Of a stretch of DNA of 64,000 nucleotides, positions 43,364 through 52,431 are shown piece by piece. The stretch is from Psychrosphaera ytuae (GTDB lineage: Bacteria; Pseudomonadota; Gammaproteobacteria; Enterobacterales; Alteromonadaceae), in the NCBI RefSeq assembly GCF_017638545.1, contig NZ_CP072110.1, positions 2,046,001 to 2,110,000 on the forward strand. The letters are read 5' to 3'. Position 1 is the first letter of the stretch; every line of letters begins with the position of its first letter. The notes beneath the pieces are model-generated. The model was not told the origin of the DNA. It ran no database searches and saw only the letters and a list, made by a program, of their open reading frames with translations. The position numbers and the translations under genes were made by a program.

Positions 43364-44254
43364 ATGTCTCCCCGTAAACGTGGTCTTGGTAGAGGTTTAG
43401 ACGCCCTATTAGCAACTCAAACTAATTCACAAACAGCTTCTGCAACAACTGAAGAAGCTCATACTGGTGAAAAGAGAAACTTGGTAAATCTACCTGTTGA
43501 GCAATTAGTACCAGGTAAATACCAACCGCGTAAGGATATGTCTCCTGAAGCATTAGAAGAGTTAGCTGCGTCGATCAAGAATCAAGGAATTATCCAACCA
43601 ATCGTTGTACGCCCGATCAATGATGATCAATATGAGATCATTGCCGGTGAGCGCAGATGGCGAGCATCACAAATCGCTCAATTAGATGAAGTGCCTTGTT
43701 TGATCAAAGATGTCCCGGATGAAGCTGCGGTTGCAATTGCTCTTATTGAAAACATTCAGCGTGAAGATTTAAATGCGATGGAAGAAGCGATCGCATTGCA
43801 ACGCCTTCAGGACGAATTTGAACTAACTCACCAAGAAGTTGCAGATGCGGTTGGCAAATCTCGTACTTCGGTGACTAATTACTTACGTCTAAACAAACTC
43901 GAAGATGACGTTAAAACTTTGATGGAACACGGTGACTTAGAGTTTGGCCATGCAAAAGTGTTACTGGCACTAACCGGTGACCAACAAATTATTGCCGCGC
44001 GTCGAGTAGTAGCAAAAGATTTAACCGTTCGCGATACCGAGAAATTAGTAAACAGTCTTACTCAAGAACAAGTTGAGAAGAAAGTGGCAGAAAAAGACCC
44101 TGACGTGAAATTACTTGAGCAACAATTGGTTGAACGCTTGGGCGCCAAGGTTGATATTTCTTACAACCGAAAAGGCAAAGGCAAAATGGTCATTTCTTAT
44201 TCGAGCCTTGATGAATTAGATGGAATTATTGCGCACTTAACTACAGAGAGTTAA
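43364..44254 (+). CDS. parB: chromosome partitioning protein ParB
   Basis: A CTP-dependent DNA clamp of 296 aa. The N-terminal domain (about 35-130) carries GERRWRAS, the CTP-binding arginine box, and IALIENIQREDLNAMEEA. A central HTH (LTHQEVADAVGKSRTSVTNYLRL) reads parS, and a C-terminal dimer domain follows. MSPRKRGLGRGLDALLA is the ParA-stimulating N-terminus. It should load at the two TGTTCCACGTGGAACA sites in recF. Confidence 0.96.
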   Translation: MSPRKRGLGRGLDALLATQTNSQTASATTEEAHTGEKRNLVNLPVEQLVPGKYQPRKDMSPEALEELAASIKNQGIIQPIVVRPINDDQYEIIAGERRWRASQIAQLDEVPCLIKDVPDEAAVAIALIENIQREDLNAMEEAIALQRLQDEFELTHQEVADAVGKSRTSVTNYLRLNKLEDDVKTLMEHGDLEFGHAKVLLALTGDQQIIAARRVVAKDLTVRDTEKLVNSLTQEQVEKKVAEKDPDVKLLEQQLVERLGAKVDISYNRKGKGKMVISYSSLDELDGIIAHLTTES

Positions 44255-44284
44255 TTATTGTCGAATAGGGCTCTTTTTGCGTAA

Positions 44285-44329
44285 GGTGACAAAAAATAAA
44301 TAACTAAATTGTAACGTTTTTTTGTCACC
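44285..44329. terminator. inverted repeat after parB, likely terminator
   Basis: GGTGACAAAAAA (44285-44296) and TTTTTTGTCACC (44318-44329) are exact complements with a 21-nt loop. It lies 31 bp after the parB stop. The T-run is inside the stem rather than after it, so it is an atypical terminator or a DNA-binding repeat. The remaining 44330-44483 shows nothing I can assign. Confidence 0.5.
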
Positions 44330-44483
44330 GAATTCGTCAAACAAGTAACTTACTGACCATTTTTCTCAAAAAAATAAGTCGTTTTATCAGTTACATAGAT
44401 TGACTCCTTCGAAAATGAAATTTAATTACTAAAAACAACCACAAATCAAATCTTATCTCGACGTGTAATCCCCTCCACTAAAC

Positions 44484-44511
44484 TTGCAAATGCGCCATTT
44501 AAACGTATAAT
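44484..44511 (+). promoter_or_regulatory. candidate atp operon promoter
   Basis: TTGCAA and a consensus TATAAT separated by 16 bp, about 110 bp before the atpI start, in the 367-bp gap following parB. It is the best sigma-70 match in that gap. Confidence 0.6.
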
Positions 44512-44621
44512 TTCGCCTGATTTTAACCTAGCTGTCACCTCATCTGTAAATCAGATTGTTTTTAGAACAGGTTTAGGTCAATAAACGCCCAGTGCGTTGT
44601 AATAAGTTAGGAAAATTGACG

Positions 44622-44996
44622 GTGGCGAGACACCTTACACAGCAACATCGAAAAACAGCGTTTAAGTTTGTTGGGTTTCAATTTGGTTTAGCCATTTTAC
44701 TGTCGGTTTTAGTAGGATTTATTTGGGAAGTGCAAATTGGTCAGTCGTTTTTTATCGGCGCCATGTTAGATGTACTTCCCTCTTTTGTGTTTACCGTCTA
44801 TGCATTTAGATATTCAGGCGCACAGCAATTGAGAATGATTGCCGCCTCAATGTATCGCGGAGAAACCGTAAAAATAATTATAACTGGTGCTTTATTTGTC
44901 GCAGTTATCACAGCCCTTCCGGTCGTATTTCCGGCGTTATTTGTGGGCTTTTTGATAATGAAAATAAGCCAGTTTTTACAAACGATTTTCTTTTAA
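44622..44996 (+). CDS. atpI: ATP synthase subunit I
   Basis: A 124-aa membrane protein, first gene of the operon, proposed to assist c-ring assembly or Mg2+ supply. It has four hydrophobic stretches, including VGFQFGLAILLSVLVGFIW and the final VVFPALFVGFLIMKI. GTG 44622 follows TAGGA by nine bases; an open frame reaches 44592. Sequence is poorly conserved, so the call also rests on position immediately before atpB. Confidence 0.85.
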   Translation: MARHLTQQHRKTAFKFVGFQFGLAILLSVLVGFIWEVQIGQSFFIGAMLDVLPSFVFTVYAFRYSGAQQLRMIAASMYRGETVKIIITGALFVAVITALPVVFPALFVGFLIMKISQFLQTIFF

Positions 44997-45023
44997 TAAC
45001 TTTAAACTTTTGGGAAATAAACA

Positions 45024-45821
45024 ATGGCTGGTGATGTAAATGGTTACATTAAGCACCATTTAACCAATGGCACAGTAGGCGAAGGCTTCTGGACCTGGCA
45101 CGTTGATACGCTAGGTTGGTCTGTGTTTTTAGGTTTGGTGTTCATACTTTCATTCCGAAGCGTTGCTAAAAAGGCAACTGCTGGCGTACCGGGAAAATTT
45201 CAATGTTTTGTTGAAATGATCGTTGAGTTCGTGGGTCAAAGTGTTCGTGACACTTTCCACGGCAAAAACAAATTGATCGCTCCTTTAGCGCTAACAATTT
45301 TTGTATGGGTTCTATTAATGAACCTTATGGATTTGGTTCCGGTTGATTGGTTACCTACATTAGCAGCGCTAATCGGTGGCGAATCTTGGGAAACGATTTC
45401 TTCTGGTAATTCTCATATTTACCACAAAGTTGTACCTACTACTGACTTAAACACGACTGCCGCATTAGCGTTAGGTGTTTTCGTTCTTATGATCTTCTAT
45501 TCGATCAAAATCAAAGGTTTTGGTGGATTCATGAAGGAGCTATACGCTCATCCATTTAACACGCCATGGTTGTACTGGTTTAACTTCATCATCGAGTTTA
45601 TCTCTTTGTTAGCTAAGCCTATGTCATTGGCGCTACGTTTGTTCGGTAACTTATATGCAGGTGAACTTATCTTCATCCTAATCGCCGGCCTGATGGGCTT
45701 CTGGCAGTTACCTGCGCACTTTATTTGGGCGGCGTTCCACATATTAGTAATTCCTCTTCAAGCGTTCATCTTCATGATGTTGACCATCGTTTATTTGAGC
45801 ATGGCGCACGAAGACCACTAA
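45024..45821 (+). CDS. atpB: ATP synthase Fo subunit a
   Basis: The membrane stator forming the proton half-channels, 265 aa. MNLMDLVPVDWLP and the helix LALRLFGNLYAGELIFILIAG, carrying the essential arginine, are present; the C-terminal helix IPLQAFIFMMLTIVYLSMA completes it. It follows atpI by 27 bp. A 107-bp gap before atpE suggests a separate translational enhancer region for the abundant c subunit, as in E. coli. Confidence 0.97.
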   Translation: MAGDVNGYIKHHLTNGTVGEGFWTWHVDTLGWSVFLGLVFILSFRSVAKKATAGVPGKFQCFVEMIVEFVGQSVRDTFHGKNKLIAPLALTIFVWVLLMNLMDLVPVDWLPTLAALIGGESWETISSGNSHIYHKVVPTTDLNTTAALALGVFVLMIFYSIKIKGFGGFMKELYAHPFNTPWLYWFNFIIEFISLLAKPMSLALRLFGNLYAGELIFILIAGLMGFWQLPAHFIWAAFHILVIPLQAFIFMMLTIVYLSMAHEDH

Positions 45822-45928
45822 TTTAGAAATACCCGACGTCAGCTAACTGAAAACTGGTGGCTGACGTTTAGATTTACAAACAGTTTTACTTTTAACTTTA
45901 AACATAACTAACCATTTGGAGATTAAAA

Positions 45929-46153
45929 ATGGATCCAATTATTTACATTGCAGTTGCTTTACTAATCGGTTTAGGTGCTCTTGGTACTGCTATCGGTTTC
46001 GGTTTATTAGGTGGCAAGTTCTTAGAATCTGCTGCTCGTCAACCAGAGCTTGCTCCTCAGCTACAAGTTAAAATGTTCATCGTAGCAGGTCTTATCGATG
46101 CTATCGCGATGATCGGTGTAGCTATCGCGTTATACATGATGTTCGCACTTTAA
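45929..46153 (+). CDS. atpE: ATP synthase Fo subunit c
   Basis: A 74-aa proteolipid hairpin forming the rotor ring. Two hydrophobic helices flank the polar loop ARQPE. The ion-binding acid is D57 in AGLIDAIAMIGVAIAL; there is no Na+-type glutamine/glutamate signature, so it is a proton type. TTTGGAG gives a strong ribosome site. YidC is the expected insertase. Confidence 0.97.
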   Translation: MDPIIYIAVALLIGLGALGTAIGFGLLGGKFLESAARQPELAPQLQVKMFIVAGLIDAIAMIGVAIALYMMFAL

Positions 46154-46199
46154 TTAATTAGTCATTCTTCGAACATTAAATTAATTAAGGAGAGCGGTT

Positions 46200-46670
46200 G
46201 TGAATATTAACGCCACTCTATTAGGCCAATCGATTGCGTTTGCATTCTTCGTATGGTTCACAATGAAATATGTGTGGCCAGCGTTAAATGGTGCAATTGA
46301 AGAACGCCAAAATAAAATAGCGGATGGTCTTGCAGCGTCTGAACGCGCTGAGAAAGACTTAGAGCTTGCTCAAGAAAAAGCAACTGAACAGCTTAAAGAA
46401 GCTAAAGTTCAAGCTGCTGAAATCATCGAGCAAGCGAAAAAGCGTGCAACACAAATCGTTGACGAAGAAACTCAAAAAGGCCACGAAGAGCGTGAGAAAA
46501 TCATCGCTTCAGGTCACGCAGAAGTGGAAGCTGAGCGTAACCGTGCCAAAGAAGAGCTTCGCCAACAGGTTTCTGTTTTAGCCATTGCTGGTGCAGAGAA
46601 AATTTTAGAGCGTCAAATTGATGCTGCTGCCCACAGCGACATCCTAGATAAACTAGTTGCAGAACTATAA
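46200..46670 (+). CDS. atpF: ATP synthase Fo subunit b
   Basis: The peripheral stalk, 156 aa as in E. coli. One N-terminal membrane helix (LGQSIAFAFFVWFTMKYVW) is followed by a long charged coiled coil (about 35-125) and the delta-contact C-terminus. The start is GTG at 46200 with AAGGAGAG upstream. MNINATLLGQSIAF matches the E. coli N-terminus. Confidence 0.97.
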   Translation: MNINATLLGQSIAFAFFVWFTMKYVWPALNGAIEERQNKIADGLAASERAEKDLELAQEKATEQLKEAKVQAAEIIEQAKKRATQIVDEETQKGHEEREKIIASGHAEVEAERNRAKEELRQQVSVLAIAGAEKILERQIDAAAHSDILDKLVAEL

Positions 46671-46687
46671 GCAGAGGAATAGAGCAA

Positions 46688-47221
46688 ATGTCTGAATTGA
46701 CTACAGTAGCTCGTCCCTACGCCAAAGCTGCGTTTGATTTCGCTGTTGAAAGCGGAGCAGTAGCAGAATGGCATGAGATGTTAGCGTTTGTTGCCGAAGT
46801 TGCAAAAAACGAAGACATCAAAGCCTTCTTAGCTGGCTCTCACTCACCAGAAGTTACTTCTGACTTATTTGTCAAAGTATGTGGTGAACAACTGAATGAA
46901 CGAGGCCAAAACCTTATTAAGGTGATGGCTGAAAATGGACGTTTAGTTGCTCTTCCTGCAGTTGCAGAATTGTTCAATGAACAAAAAGCACTGTATGAGA
47001 ATGAAATTGAAGTTGAAGTAACTTCTGCAACTGAACTTAGTGATGCTCAGCAAAAAGCATTAGCTGAATCACTAGAAAAACGTCTAGCACGCAAAATTAA
47101 GCTGAATTGTAATGTTGATAGCGCCGTTGTAGGTGGCCTGTTGATCAAGGCAGGTGATACTGTCATTGATGCCACAGTACGCGGAAAACTTGAACGTCTA
47201 TCGACAACTTTACAATCGTAA
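46688..47221 (+). CDS. atpH: ATP synthase F1 subunit delta
   Basis: Links F1 to the b stalk, 177 aa (E. coli 177). TVARPYAKAAFDFA is the conserved N-terminal helical motif, and KINCNVD-like KLNCNVDSAVVGGLLIKAGDTVID with DATVRGKLERL is the C-terminal signature (two adjoining segments). AGAGGAATAG provides the ribosome site. Confidence 0.97.
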   Translation: MSELTTVARPYAKAAFDFAVESGAVAEWHEMLAFVAEVAKNEDIKAFLAGSHSPEVTSDLFVKVCGEQLNERGQNLIKVMAENGRLVALPAVAELFNEQKALYENEIEVEVTSATELSDAQQKALAESLEKRLARKIKLNCNVDSAVVGGLLIKAGDTVIDATVRGKLERLSTTLQS

Positions 47222-47235
47222 TTGGGGATTTGAGC

Positions 47236-48777
47236 ATGCAACTTAACTCAACTGAAATCGCCGAACTAATCAAGAAAAGAATTGAACAGTTCGACGTTGT
47301 CAGCGAAGCTCGTAACGAAGGTACTATCGTATCAGTAACGGACGGTATCATTCGCATCCACGGTCTTGCAGACTGTATGCAAGGTGAGATGATCGAACTT
47401 CCTGGCAATCGCTATGCTATCGCACTTAACCTAGAGCGTGACTCTGTAGGTGCCGTAGTTATGGGTCCATATGCGGACCTTCAAGAAGGCACAAAAGTTA
47501 AATCTACTGGCCGTATTTTAGAAGTTCCAGTAGGTGACGCACTATTAGGTCGTGTTGTAAACACACTAGGTGCTCCAATCGATGGTAAAGGTCCAATCGA
47601 CGCAGCTGGTTTCGAACCAGTTGAAAAAATTGCACCAGGTGTTATCGACCGTCAATCAGTAGACGAGCCAGTACAAACTGGTTATAAGTCTGTAGACGCG
47701 ATGATTCCAGTAGGTCGTGGCCAGCGTGAGCTAGTTATCGGTGACCGTCAGACTGGTAAAACAGCTTTAGCAATCGACGCTATCATTAACCAGAAAGATT
47801 CTGGCATTAAGTGTGTGTACGTTGCTATCGGCCAAAAAGCATCAACTATTGCAAACGTTGTACGTAAGTTAGAAGAGCACGGTGCGTTAGAAAACACTAT
47901 CGTTGTTGCTGCATCTGCTTCTGAGTCTGCGGCGCTGCAATTCTTAGCACCTTTCTCAGGTTGTACAATGGGTGAATACTTCCGTGATAACGGTCAAGAT
48001 GCACTTATCGTATACGATGACTTATCTAAGCAAGCTGTTGCTTACCGTCAAATTTCATTGCTTCTTAAGCGTCCACCGGGCCGTGAAGCATACCCAGGTG
48101 ACGTTTTCTATCTTCACTCGCGTCTTCTAGAGCGTGCTGCTCGTGTAAACGAAGCATACGTAGAGCGTTACACTGAAGGTAAAGTAACTGGTAAAACTGG
48201 TTCATTGACAGCACTTCCAATCATTGAAACTCAAGCGGGTGACGTATCAGCATTCGTACCGACTAACGTAATTTCGATTACCGATGGTCAGATCTTCCTT
48301 GAGTCAGACATGTTCAACGCAGGTATCCGTCCAGCTGTTAACGCTGGTATCTCGGTTTCTCGTGTTGGTGGTGCAGCTCAAACTAAGATCATCAAGAAAC
48401 TAGGTGGTGGTATCCGTCTAGCTCTTGCACAGTACCGTGAATTAGCGGCGTTCTCTCAGTTCGCATCAGACCTTGATGACGCAACTCGTGCACAATTAGA
48501 GCACGGTGAGCGCGTAACTGAACTAATGAAGCAAAAGCAATACGCTCCAATGTCAATCGCTGACATGGGTGTTTCATTATTTGCTGCTGAAAAGGGTTAC
48601 CTGAAGGACGTAGAAGTTTCTAAAGTATTAGACTTTGAAGCTGCGTTAATCTCGTTCATGAACAGTGAGTACACTGAATTAATGAATGACGTTAATGCGA
48701 CCGGTAACTTCAACGGCGACATCGAAGCAAGTTTGAAAGAAGGCATTGAGAAATTCAAAGCGACTCAAACTTGGTAA
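47236..48777 (+). CDS. atpA: ATP synthase F1 subunit alpha
   Basis: A non-catalytic nucleotide-binding subunit, 513 aa, equal to E. coli. MQLNSTEIAELIKKRI opens it; the P-loop is GDRQTGKTALA (about 169-179). The arginine finger region is in SVSRVGGAAQTK. ATG 47236 is preferred to TTG 47230 on homology and GGGGA spacing. Confidence 0.98.
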   Translation: MQLNSTEIAELIKKRIEQFDVVSEARNEGTIVSVTDGIIRIHGLADCMQGEMIELPGNRYAIALNLERDSVGAVVMGPYADLQEGTKVKSTGRILEVPVGDALLGRVVNTLGAPIDGKGPIDAAGFEPVEKIAPGVIDRQSVDEPVQTGYKSVDAMIPVGRGQRELVIGDRQTGKTALAIDAIINQKDSGIKCVYVAIGQKASTIANVVRKLEEHGALENTIVVAASASESAALQFLAPFSGCTMGEYFRDNGQDALIVYDDLSKQAVAYRQISLLLKRPPGREAYPGDVFYLHSRLLERAARVNEAYVERYTEGKVTGKTGSLTALPIIETQAGDVSAFVPTNVISITDGQIFLESDMFNAGIRPAVNAGISVSRVGGAAQTKIIKKLGGGIRLALAQYRELAAFSQFASDLDDATRAQLEHGERVTELMKQKQYAPMSIADMGVSLFAAEKGYLKDVEVSKVLDFEAALISFMNSEYTELMNDVNATGNFNGDIEASLKEGIEKFKATQTW

Positions 48778-48838
48778 TTAGGTTAGGTGAGTAAGCATTA
48801 GCAAGCTCACCTTCGTTGAATGTTAAACGGAGAATCAC

Positions 48839-49699
48839 ATGTCCGGCGCAAAAGAGATTAAAGGTAAGATCGGGAGTATTAAAAACACTCAGAAGATCAC
48901 CAGCGCGATGGAAATGGTTGCGGCTTCTAAAATGAAGAAAGCTCAAGACCGTATGGCGTCAAGCCGTCCATATGCGGAAACAATGCGTAAAGTGATTGGT
49001 CACATTGCTAGCGGTAGCCTTGAGTATCGCCATCCATATTTGGAAGAGCGTGAGGTTAAGCGTGTAGGTTATGTGGTGATTTCGTCTGACCGAGGCCTTT
49101 GTGGCGGCTTGAACACTAATGAGTTCAAAGCAGTTGCAAATGATGTACAAAAGTACATGGATAACGGTGTAGAAGTAGACTTTGCTGCCATTGGCTCAAA
49201 GGCTGTTGCTTTCTTCAACCGTTTTGGCGGCAACGTTGTTGCAGCTAATTCAGGTCTAGGTGATGCACCGTCTGTTACAGACGTTGTAGGTTCGGTTCGC
49301 GTTATGTTAGACGCGTACAACGAAGGCAAAATCGACCGCTTGTTCGTGGTTTACAACAAGTTTGTAAATACCATGACTCAAGAACCAACGATCAATCAGT
49401 TACTACCTTTACCGAAGGCAGAAAACGAAGACATGTCTCACAAATGGGATTATATCTACGAACCGGATCCAAAAGTGTTATTAGAGACACTATTGGTTCG
49501 TTACGTTGAATCTCAGGTATATCAAGGCGTTGTAGAAAACGCTGCGTCAGAACAAGCTGCGCGTATGGTTGCGATGAAAGCCGCAACAGATAACGCAGGT
49601 GGTCTAATTGACGAATTACAATTGATATACAACAAGGCACGTCAGGCAGCCATCACTCAGGAAATTTCTGAGATATGTGCTGGTTCTGCAGCGGTTTAG
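48839..49699 (+). CDS. atpG: ATP synthase F1 subunit gamma
   Basis: The central rotary shaft, 286 aa (E. coli 287). The N-terminal helix MSGAKEIKGKIGSIKNTQKITSAM, split here as two conserved halves, and the C-terminal helix ATDNAGGLIDELQLIYNKARQA form the coiled-coil shaft. SDRGLCGGLNTN is the diagnostic central motif. It follows atpA by 61 bp. Confidence 0.97.
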   Translation: MSGAKEIKGKIGSIKNTQKITSAMEMVAASKMKKAQDRMASSRPYAETMRKVIGHIASGSLEYRHPYLEEREVKRVGYVVISSDRGLCGGLNTNEFKAVANDVQKYMDNGVEVDFAAIGSKAVAFFNRFGGNVVAANSGLGDAPSVTDVVGSVRVMLDAYNEGKIDRLFVVYNKFVNTMTQEPTINQLLPLPKAENEDMSHKWDYIYEPDPKVLLETLLVRYVESQVYQGVVENAASEQAARMVAMKAATDNAGGLIDELQLIYNKARQAAITQEISEICAGSAAV

Positions 49700-49727
49700 G
49701 TTTAAAAACAAATTTAGAGGAATTGTC

Positions 49728-51107
49728 ATGAGTCAAGGTAAGGTCGTACAGATCATTGGCGCGGTTGTGGACGTAGAGTTTCCACAAGATGCAGTACCTG
49801 CGGTATATGACGCGATTAAAGTAACTAACGGAGACCTAGCGGGTCTTACGTTAGAAGTTCAGCAGCAGTTAGGCGGTGGCGTTGTTCGCTCAATCGCTCT
49901 AGGTACTACTGACGGTCTAGCACGTGGTGCACAAGTAGAAGGTACTGGTAAAGGTATCGAAGTTCCAGTTGGTACAGCTACACTTGGCCGTATCATGGAC
50001 GTATTAGGTAACCCAATCGATGAAGCGGGTCCTATTGGTGAAGAAGAGCGTTACACGATTCACCGTGCTGCTCCTTCATACGAAGAACAATCAAGCGCAA
50101 CTGAACTACTAGAAACTGGTATCAAGGTTATCGACCTTGTATGTCCGTTTGCTAAAGGTGGTAAAGTTGGTCTATTCGGTGGTGCCGGTGTTGGTAAAAC
50201 CGTAAACATGATGGAACTTATCCGTAACATCGCAATCGAGCACAGCGGTTACTCAGTATTCGCAGGTGTTGGTGAGCGTACTCGTGAGGGTAACGATTTC
50301 TACCATGAAATGAACGAATCAAACGTACTAGATAAAGTATCTCTAGTTTACGGTCAGATGAACGAGCCACCAGGAAACCGTTTACGCGTAGCATTAACGG
50401 GTCTAACAATGGCAGAGAAGTTCCGTGACGAAGGTCGTGACGTACTTTTCTTCGTTGATAACATCTACCGTTACACGCTAGCGGGTACAGAAGTATCAGC
50501 ACTTCTAGGTCGTATGCCATCTGCGGTAGGTTATCAGCCTACACTAGCTGAAGAAATGGGTGTACTTCAAGAGCGTATTACGTCAACTAAGACTGGTTCA
50601 ATCACTTCAATCCAAGCGGTATACGTACCTGCGGATGACTTGACTGACCCGTCACCAGCAACGACGTTCGCTCACTTAGATGCAACAGTTGTACTTTCTC
50701 GTGATATCGCATCAAAAGGTATTTACCCAGCGATCGATCCACTAGATTCTACTTCACGTCAGCTTGACCCACTAGTAATCGGTCAAGAGCATTATGACGT
50801 TGCACGTGGTGTACAAACAGTACTACAGCGTTACAAAGAGTTAAAAGACATCATTGCGATCCTAGGTATGGACGAGCTATCTGAAGAAGATAAGCAAACT
50901 GTATCTCGCGCTCGTAAGATTGAGCGTTTCTTATCTCAACCATTCTTCGTTGCAGAAGTATTTACTGGTGCACCTGGTAAATACGTATCTCTTAAAGACA
51001 CAATTGCTGGCTTTAAAGGTATCTTAAACGGTGAATACGACGACCTACCAGAACAAGCGTTCTACATGGTTGGTTCGGTTGAAGAAGCTTTAGAAAAAGC
51101 GAAATAA
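49728..51107 (+). CDS. atpD: ATP synthase F1 subunit beta
   Basis: The catalytic subunit, 459 aa (E. coli 460). The P-loop GGAGVGKTVNMMELIRN, catalytic GERTREGND, and DNIYRYTLAG are visible. ATG 49728, after AGAGGAA, gives MSQGKVVQIIGAVVDVEF; the open frame back to 49677 lies inside atpG and is ignored. Confidence 0.98.
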   Translation: MSQGKVVQIIGAVVDVEFPQDAVPAVYDAIKVTNGDLAGLTLEVQQQLGGGVVRSIALGTTDGLARGAQVEGTGKGIEVPVGTATLGRIMDVLGNPIDEAGPIGEEERYTIHRAAPSYEEQSSATELLETGIKVIDLVCPFAKGGKVGLFGGAGVGKTVNMMELIRNIAIEHSGYSVFAGVGERTREGNDFYHEMNESNVLDKVSLVYGQMNEPPGNRLRVALTGLTMAEKFRDEGRDVLFFVDNIYRYTLAGTEVSALLGRMPSAVGYQPTLAEEMGVLQERITSTKTGSITSIQAVYVPADDLTDPSPATTFAHLDATVVLSRDIASKGIYPAIDPLDSTSRQLDPLVIGQEHYDVARGVQTVLQRYKELKDIIAILGMDELSEEDKQTVSRARKIERFLSQPFFVAEVFTGAPGKYVSLKDTIAGFKGILNGEYDDLPEQAFYMVGSVEEALEKAK

Positions 51108-51129
51108 GAAGCTTAATTAGGAGCGTAAA

Positions 51130-51549
51130 ATGGCTGCAATGACTGTCCACCTAGACGTAGTAAGCGCAGAAGAGAAGTTATTCTCTGGCCGCGTTGAAAC
51201 GTTACAGGTGTCAGGTAGTGAAGGTGACTTGGGTATTTACCCAGGTCACGCGCCTTTACTTACTGCCATTAAACCTGGCATGGTACGCGTAGTTAAGCAG
51301 CACGGCGAAGAACAAGTGTTCTACGTTGCGGGTGGCGTTTTAGAAGTTCAACCTGGTTATGTATCAGTGTTGGCAGACGTTGCTTTACGTGCTGATGACT
51401 TGGATGAAACTGCGGCATTAGCGGCACAGAAAGAAGCGGAAGAAGCTCTTTCTAATCCAGGTGCAGATTTAGATTATGCAGAAGCAGCAATTCAGCTGTC
51501 TGAAGCGATCGCACAATTACGCATTATCCAGCAGATTCGTAAAGGCTAA
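51130..51549 (+). CDS. atpC: ATP synthase F1 subunit epsilon
   Basis: The rotor and inhibitory subunit, 139 aa. The N-terminal beta sandwich includes GSEGDLGIYPGHAPLL; the C-terminal helical hairpin (about 90-139) can lock rotation. It is the last gene of the operon, followed by a clear terminator 59 bp on. Confidence 0.96.
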   Translation: MAAMTVHLDVVSAEEKLFSGRVETLQVSGSEGDLGIYPGHAPLLTAIKPGMVRVVKQHGEEQVFYVAGGVLEVQPGYVSVLADVALRADDLDETAALAAQKEAEEALSNPGADLDYAEAAIQLSEAIAQLRIIQQIRKG

Positions 51550-51607
51550 TCAGCGTTTAGATATTAACTGGTACTTTTTTAAGGCTCAGTTTGATATCAA
51601 CCGTATT

Positions 51608-51636
51608 AAAAACCCGGCATTGGCCGGGTTTTTTTA
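51608..51636 (+). terminator. terminator of the atp operon
   Basis: Stem AAAAACCCGGC/GCCGGGTTTTT with loop ATTG and a run of Ts, 11 bp of pairing. It separates atpC from the convergent lipoprotein genes. Confidence 0.93.
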
Positions 51637-51650
51637 TGCTCTTAAAGTTC

Positions 51651-51956
51651 TTAATCTACTTGGCAGGTTACTCTTATGGTTTTAGGGTACCAAATCGGAC
51701 CTGCATTATTTACAACAGACGCAGCCAAGCCATTAATAAACGTCTCTTCAGTCGTCACTGTTACCCATTCTTTGTTTTTACATTTGTCCGAAACAACGAC
51801 TGGCTTTGATAATTCATAGAGGTCAAGCGCGACATTGTGATGCCAATCTTCAGTTTCGATTGTTGTTTTTAGATTATCTACTGGACCATTGTCAAAGTGA
51901 ATCGTAGTACAGCCGCTAGTCAGCACAACTGCTAATATTGATAACAAAATTCTCAT
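51651..51956 (-). CDS. small lipoprotein, Bor-like paralogue
   Basis: A 101-aa protein with a lipoprotein signal peptide: ILLSILAVVLTSGC with the lipobox LTSGC. The C-terminal half, TEETFINGLAASVVNNAG ending in TIRVTC, resembles the Bor/Iss family pattern TFxxGL...TxxxVxC. Iss/Bor proteins of lambda and E. coli plasmids are outer-membrane lipoproteins linked to serum survival. Two cysteines in the mature part could form a disulfide. AGGAG lies before the ATG, and it follows the next lipoprotein gene in tandem. Function here unknown. Confidence 0.6.
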   Translation of the reverse strand: MRILLSILAVVLTSGCTTIHFDNGPVDNLKTTIETEDWHHNVALDLYELSKPVVVSDKCKNKEWVTVTTEETFINGLAASVVNNAGPIWYPKTIRVTCQVD

Positions 51957-51965
51957 AATACTCTC

Positions 51966-52256
51966 CTACTCACACCACACTTTTGCTGTATGGGGAGAAT
52001 AGATTCCCAATGTAACAGCTGAAAATAACCCATCAGTAAACGTTGCTTGAGTCTGCATTTGCACTGGCTTCTTATCGCCACACACAGCTTTTACGTCTAC
52101 TCGTTCTTCACCGACTAATCCCCAAAAGAAAAATGCATAGGTTTCTTCAAAGGTCGGTGGGTTGACTCTTTTGGCGGTTTGCTGAGGCTGCACCGTCATG
52201 GTCGAGCACCCAGTCAATGTCGCTATGATAAATAAGCCCACTAATAGCTGTTTCAT
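51966..52256 (-). CDS. Bor/Iss-family lipoprotein
   Basis: A 96-aa lipoprotein precursor: MKQLLVGLFIIATLTGC with lipobox LTGC. The rest matches the Bor family (EERVDVKAVCGDKKPV and TFTDGLFSAVTLGIYSP, then TAKVWC). ATG 52256 has AAGGAA six bases before it; the longer frame to 52331 adds an unlikely hydrophilic leader. The stop overlaps the ribosome site of the second lipoprotein gene, so the two are co-transcribed and probably arose by duplication. No phage genes are near, so it is not a prophage remnant by context. Confidence 0.75.
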   Translation of the reverse strand: MKQLLVGLFIIATLTGCSTMTVQPQQTAKRVNPPTFEETYAFFFWGLVGEERVDVKAVCGDKKPVQMQTQATFTDGLFSAVTLGIYSPHTAKVWCE

Positions 52257-52431
52257 TGATAATTCCTTGTTTATATTTTTTAGTGACTTATTTAAGCATT
52301 GATATTTTAGGACCGCTATAGGCAGTAACAATTGATCACAAATATTAAAAACTTAATAAAAACTACACCTTTTTGTATTAAATCGTCTATATAAAGACAG
52401 CCATTCAATGTAAACGTTAGGTGGAGTGATC

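Noticed and set aside
51651..52256. Prophage or plasmid remnant, because of Bor-like genes
   Set aside because: No integrase, phage structural gene, attachment repeat or compositional break was seen around them.
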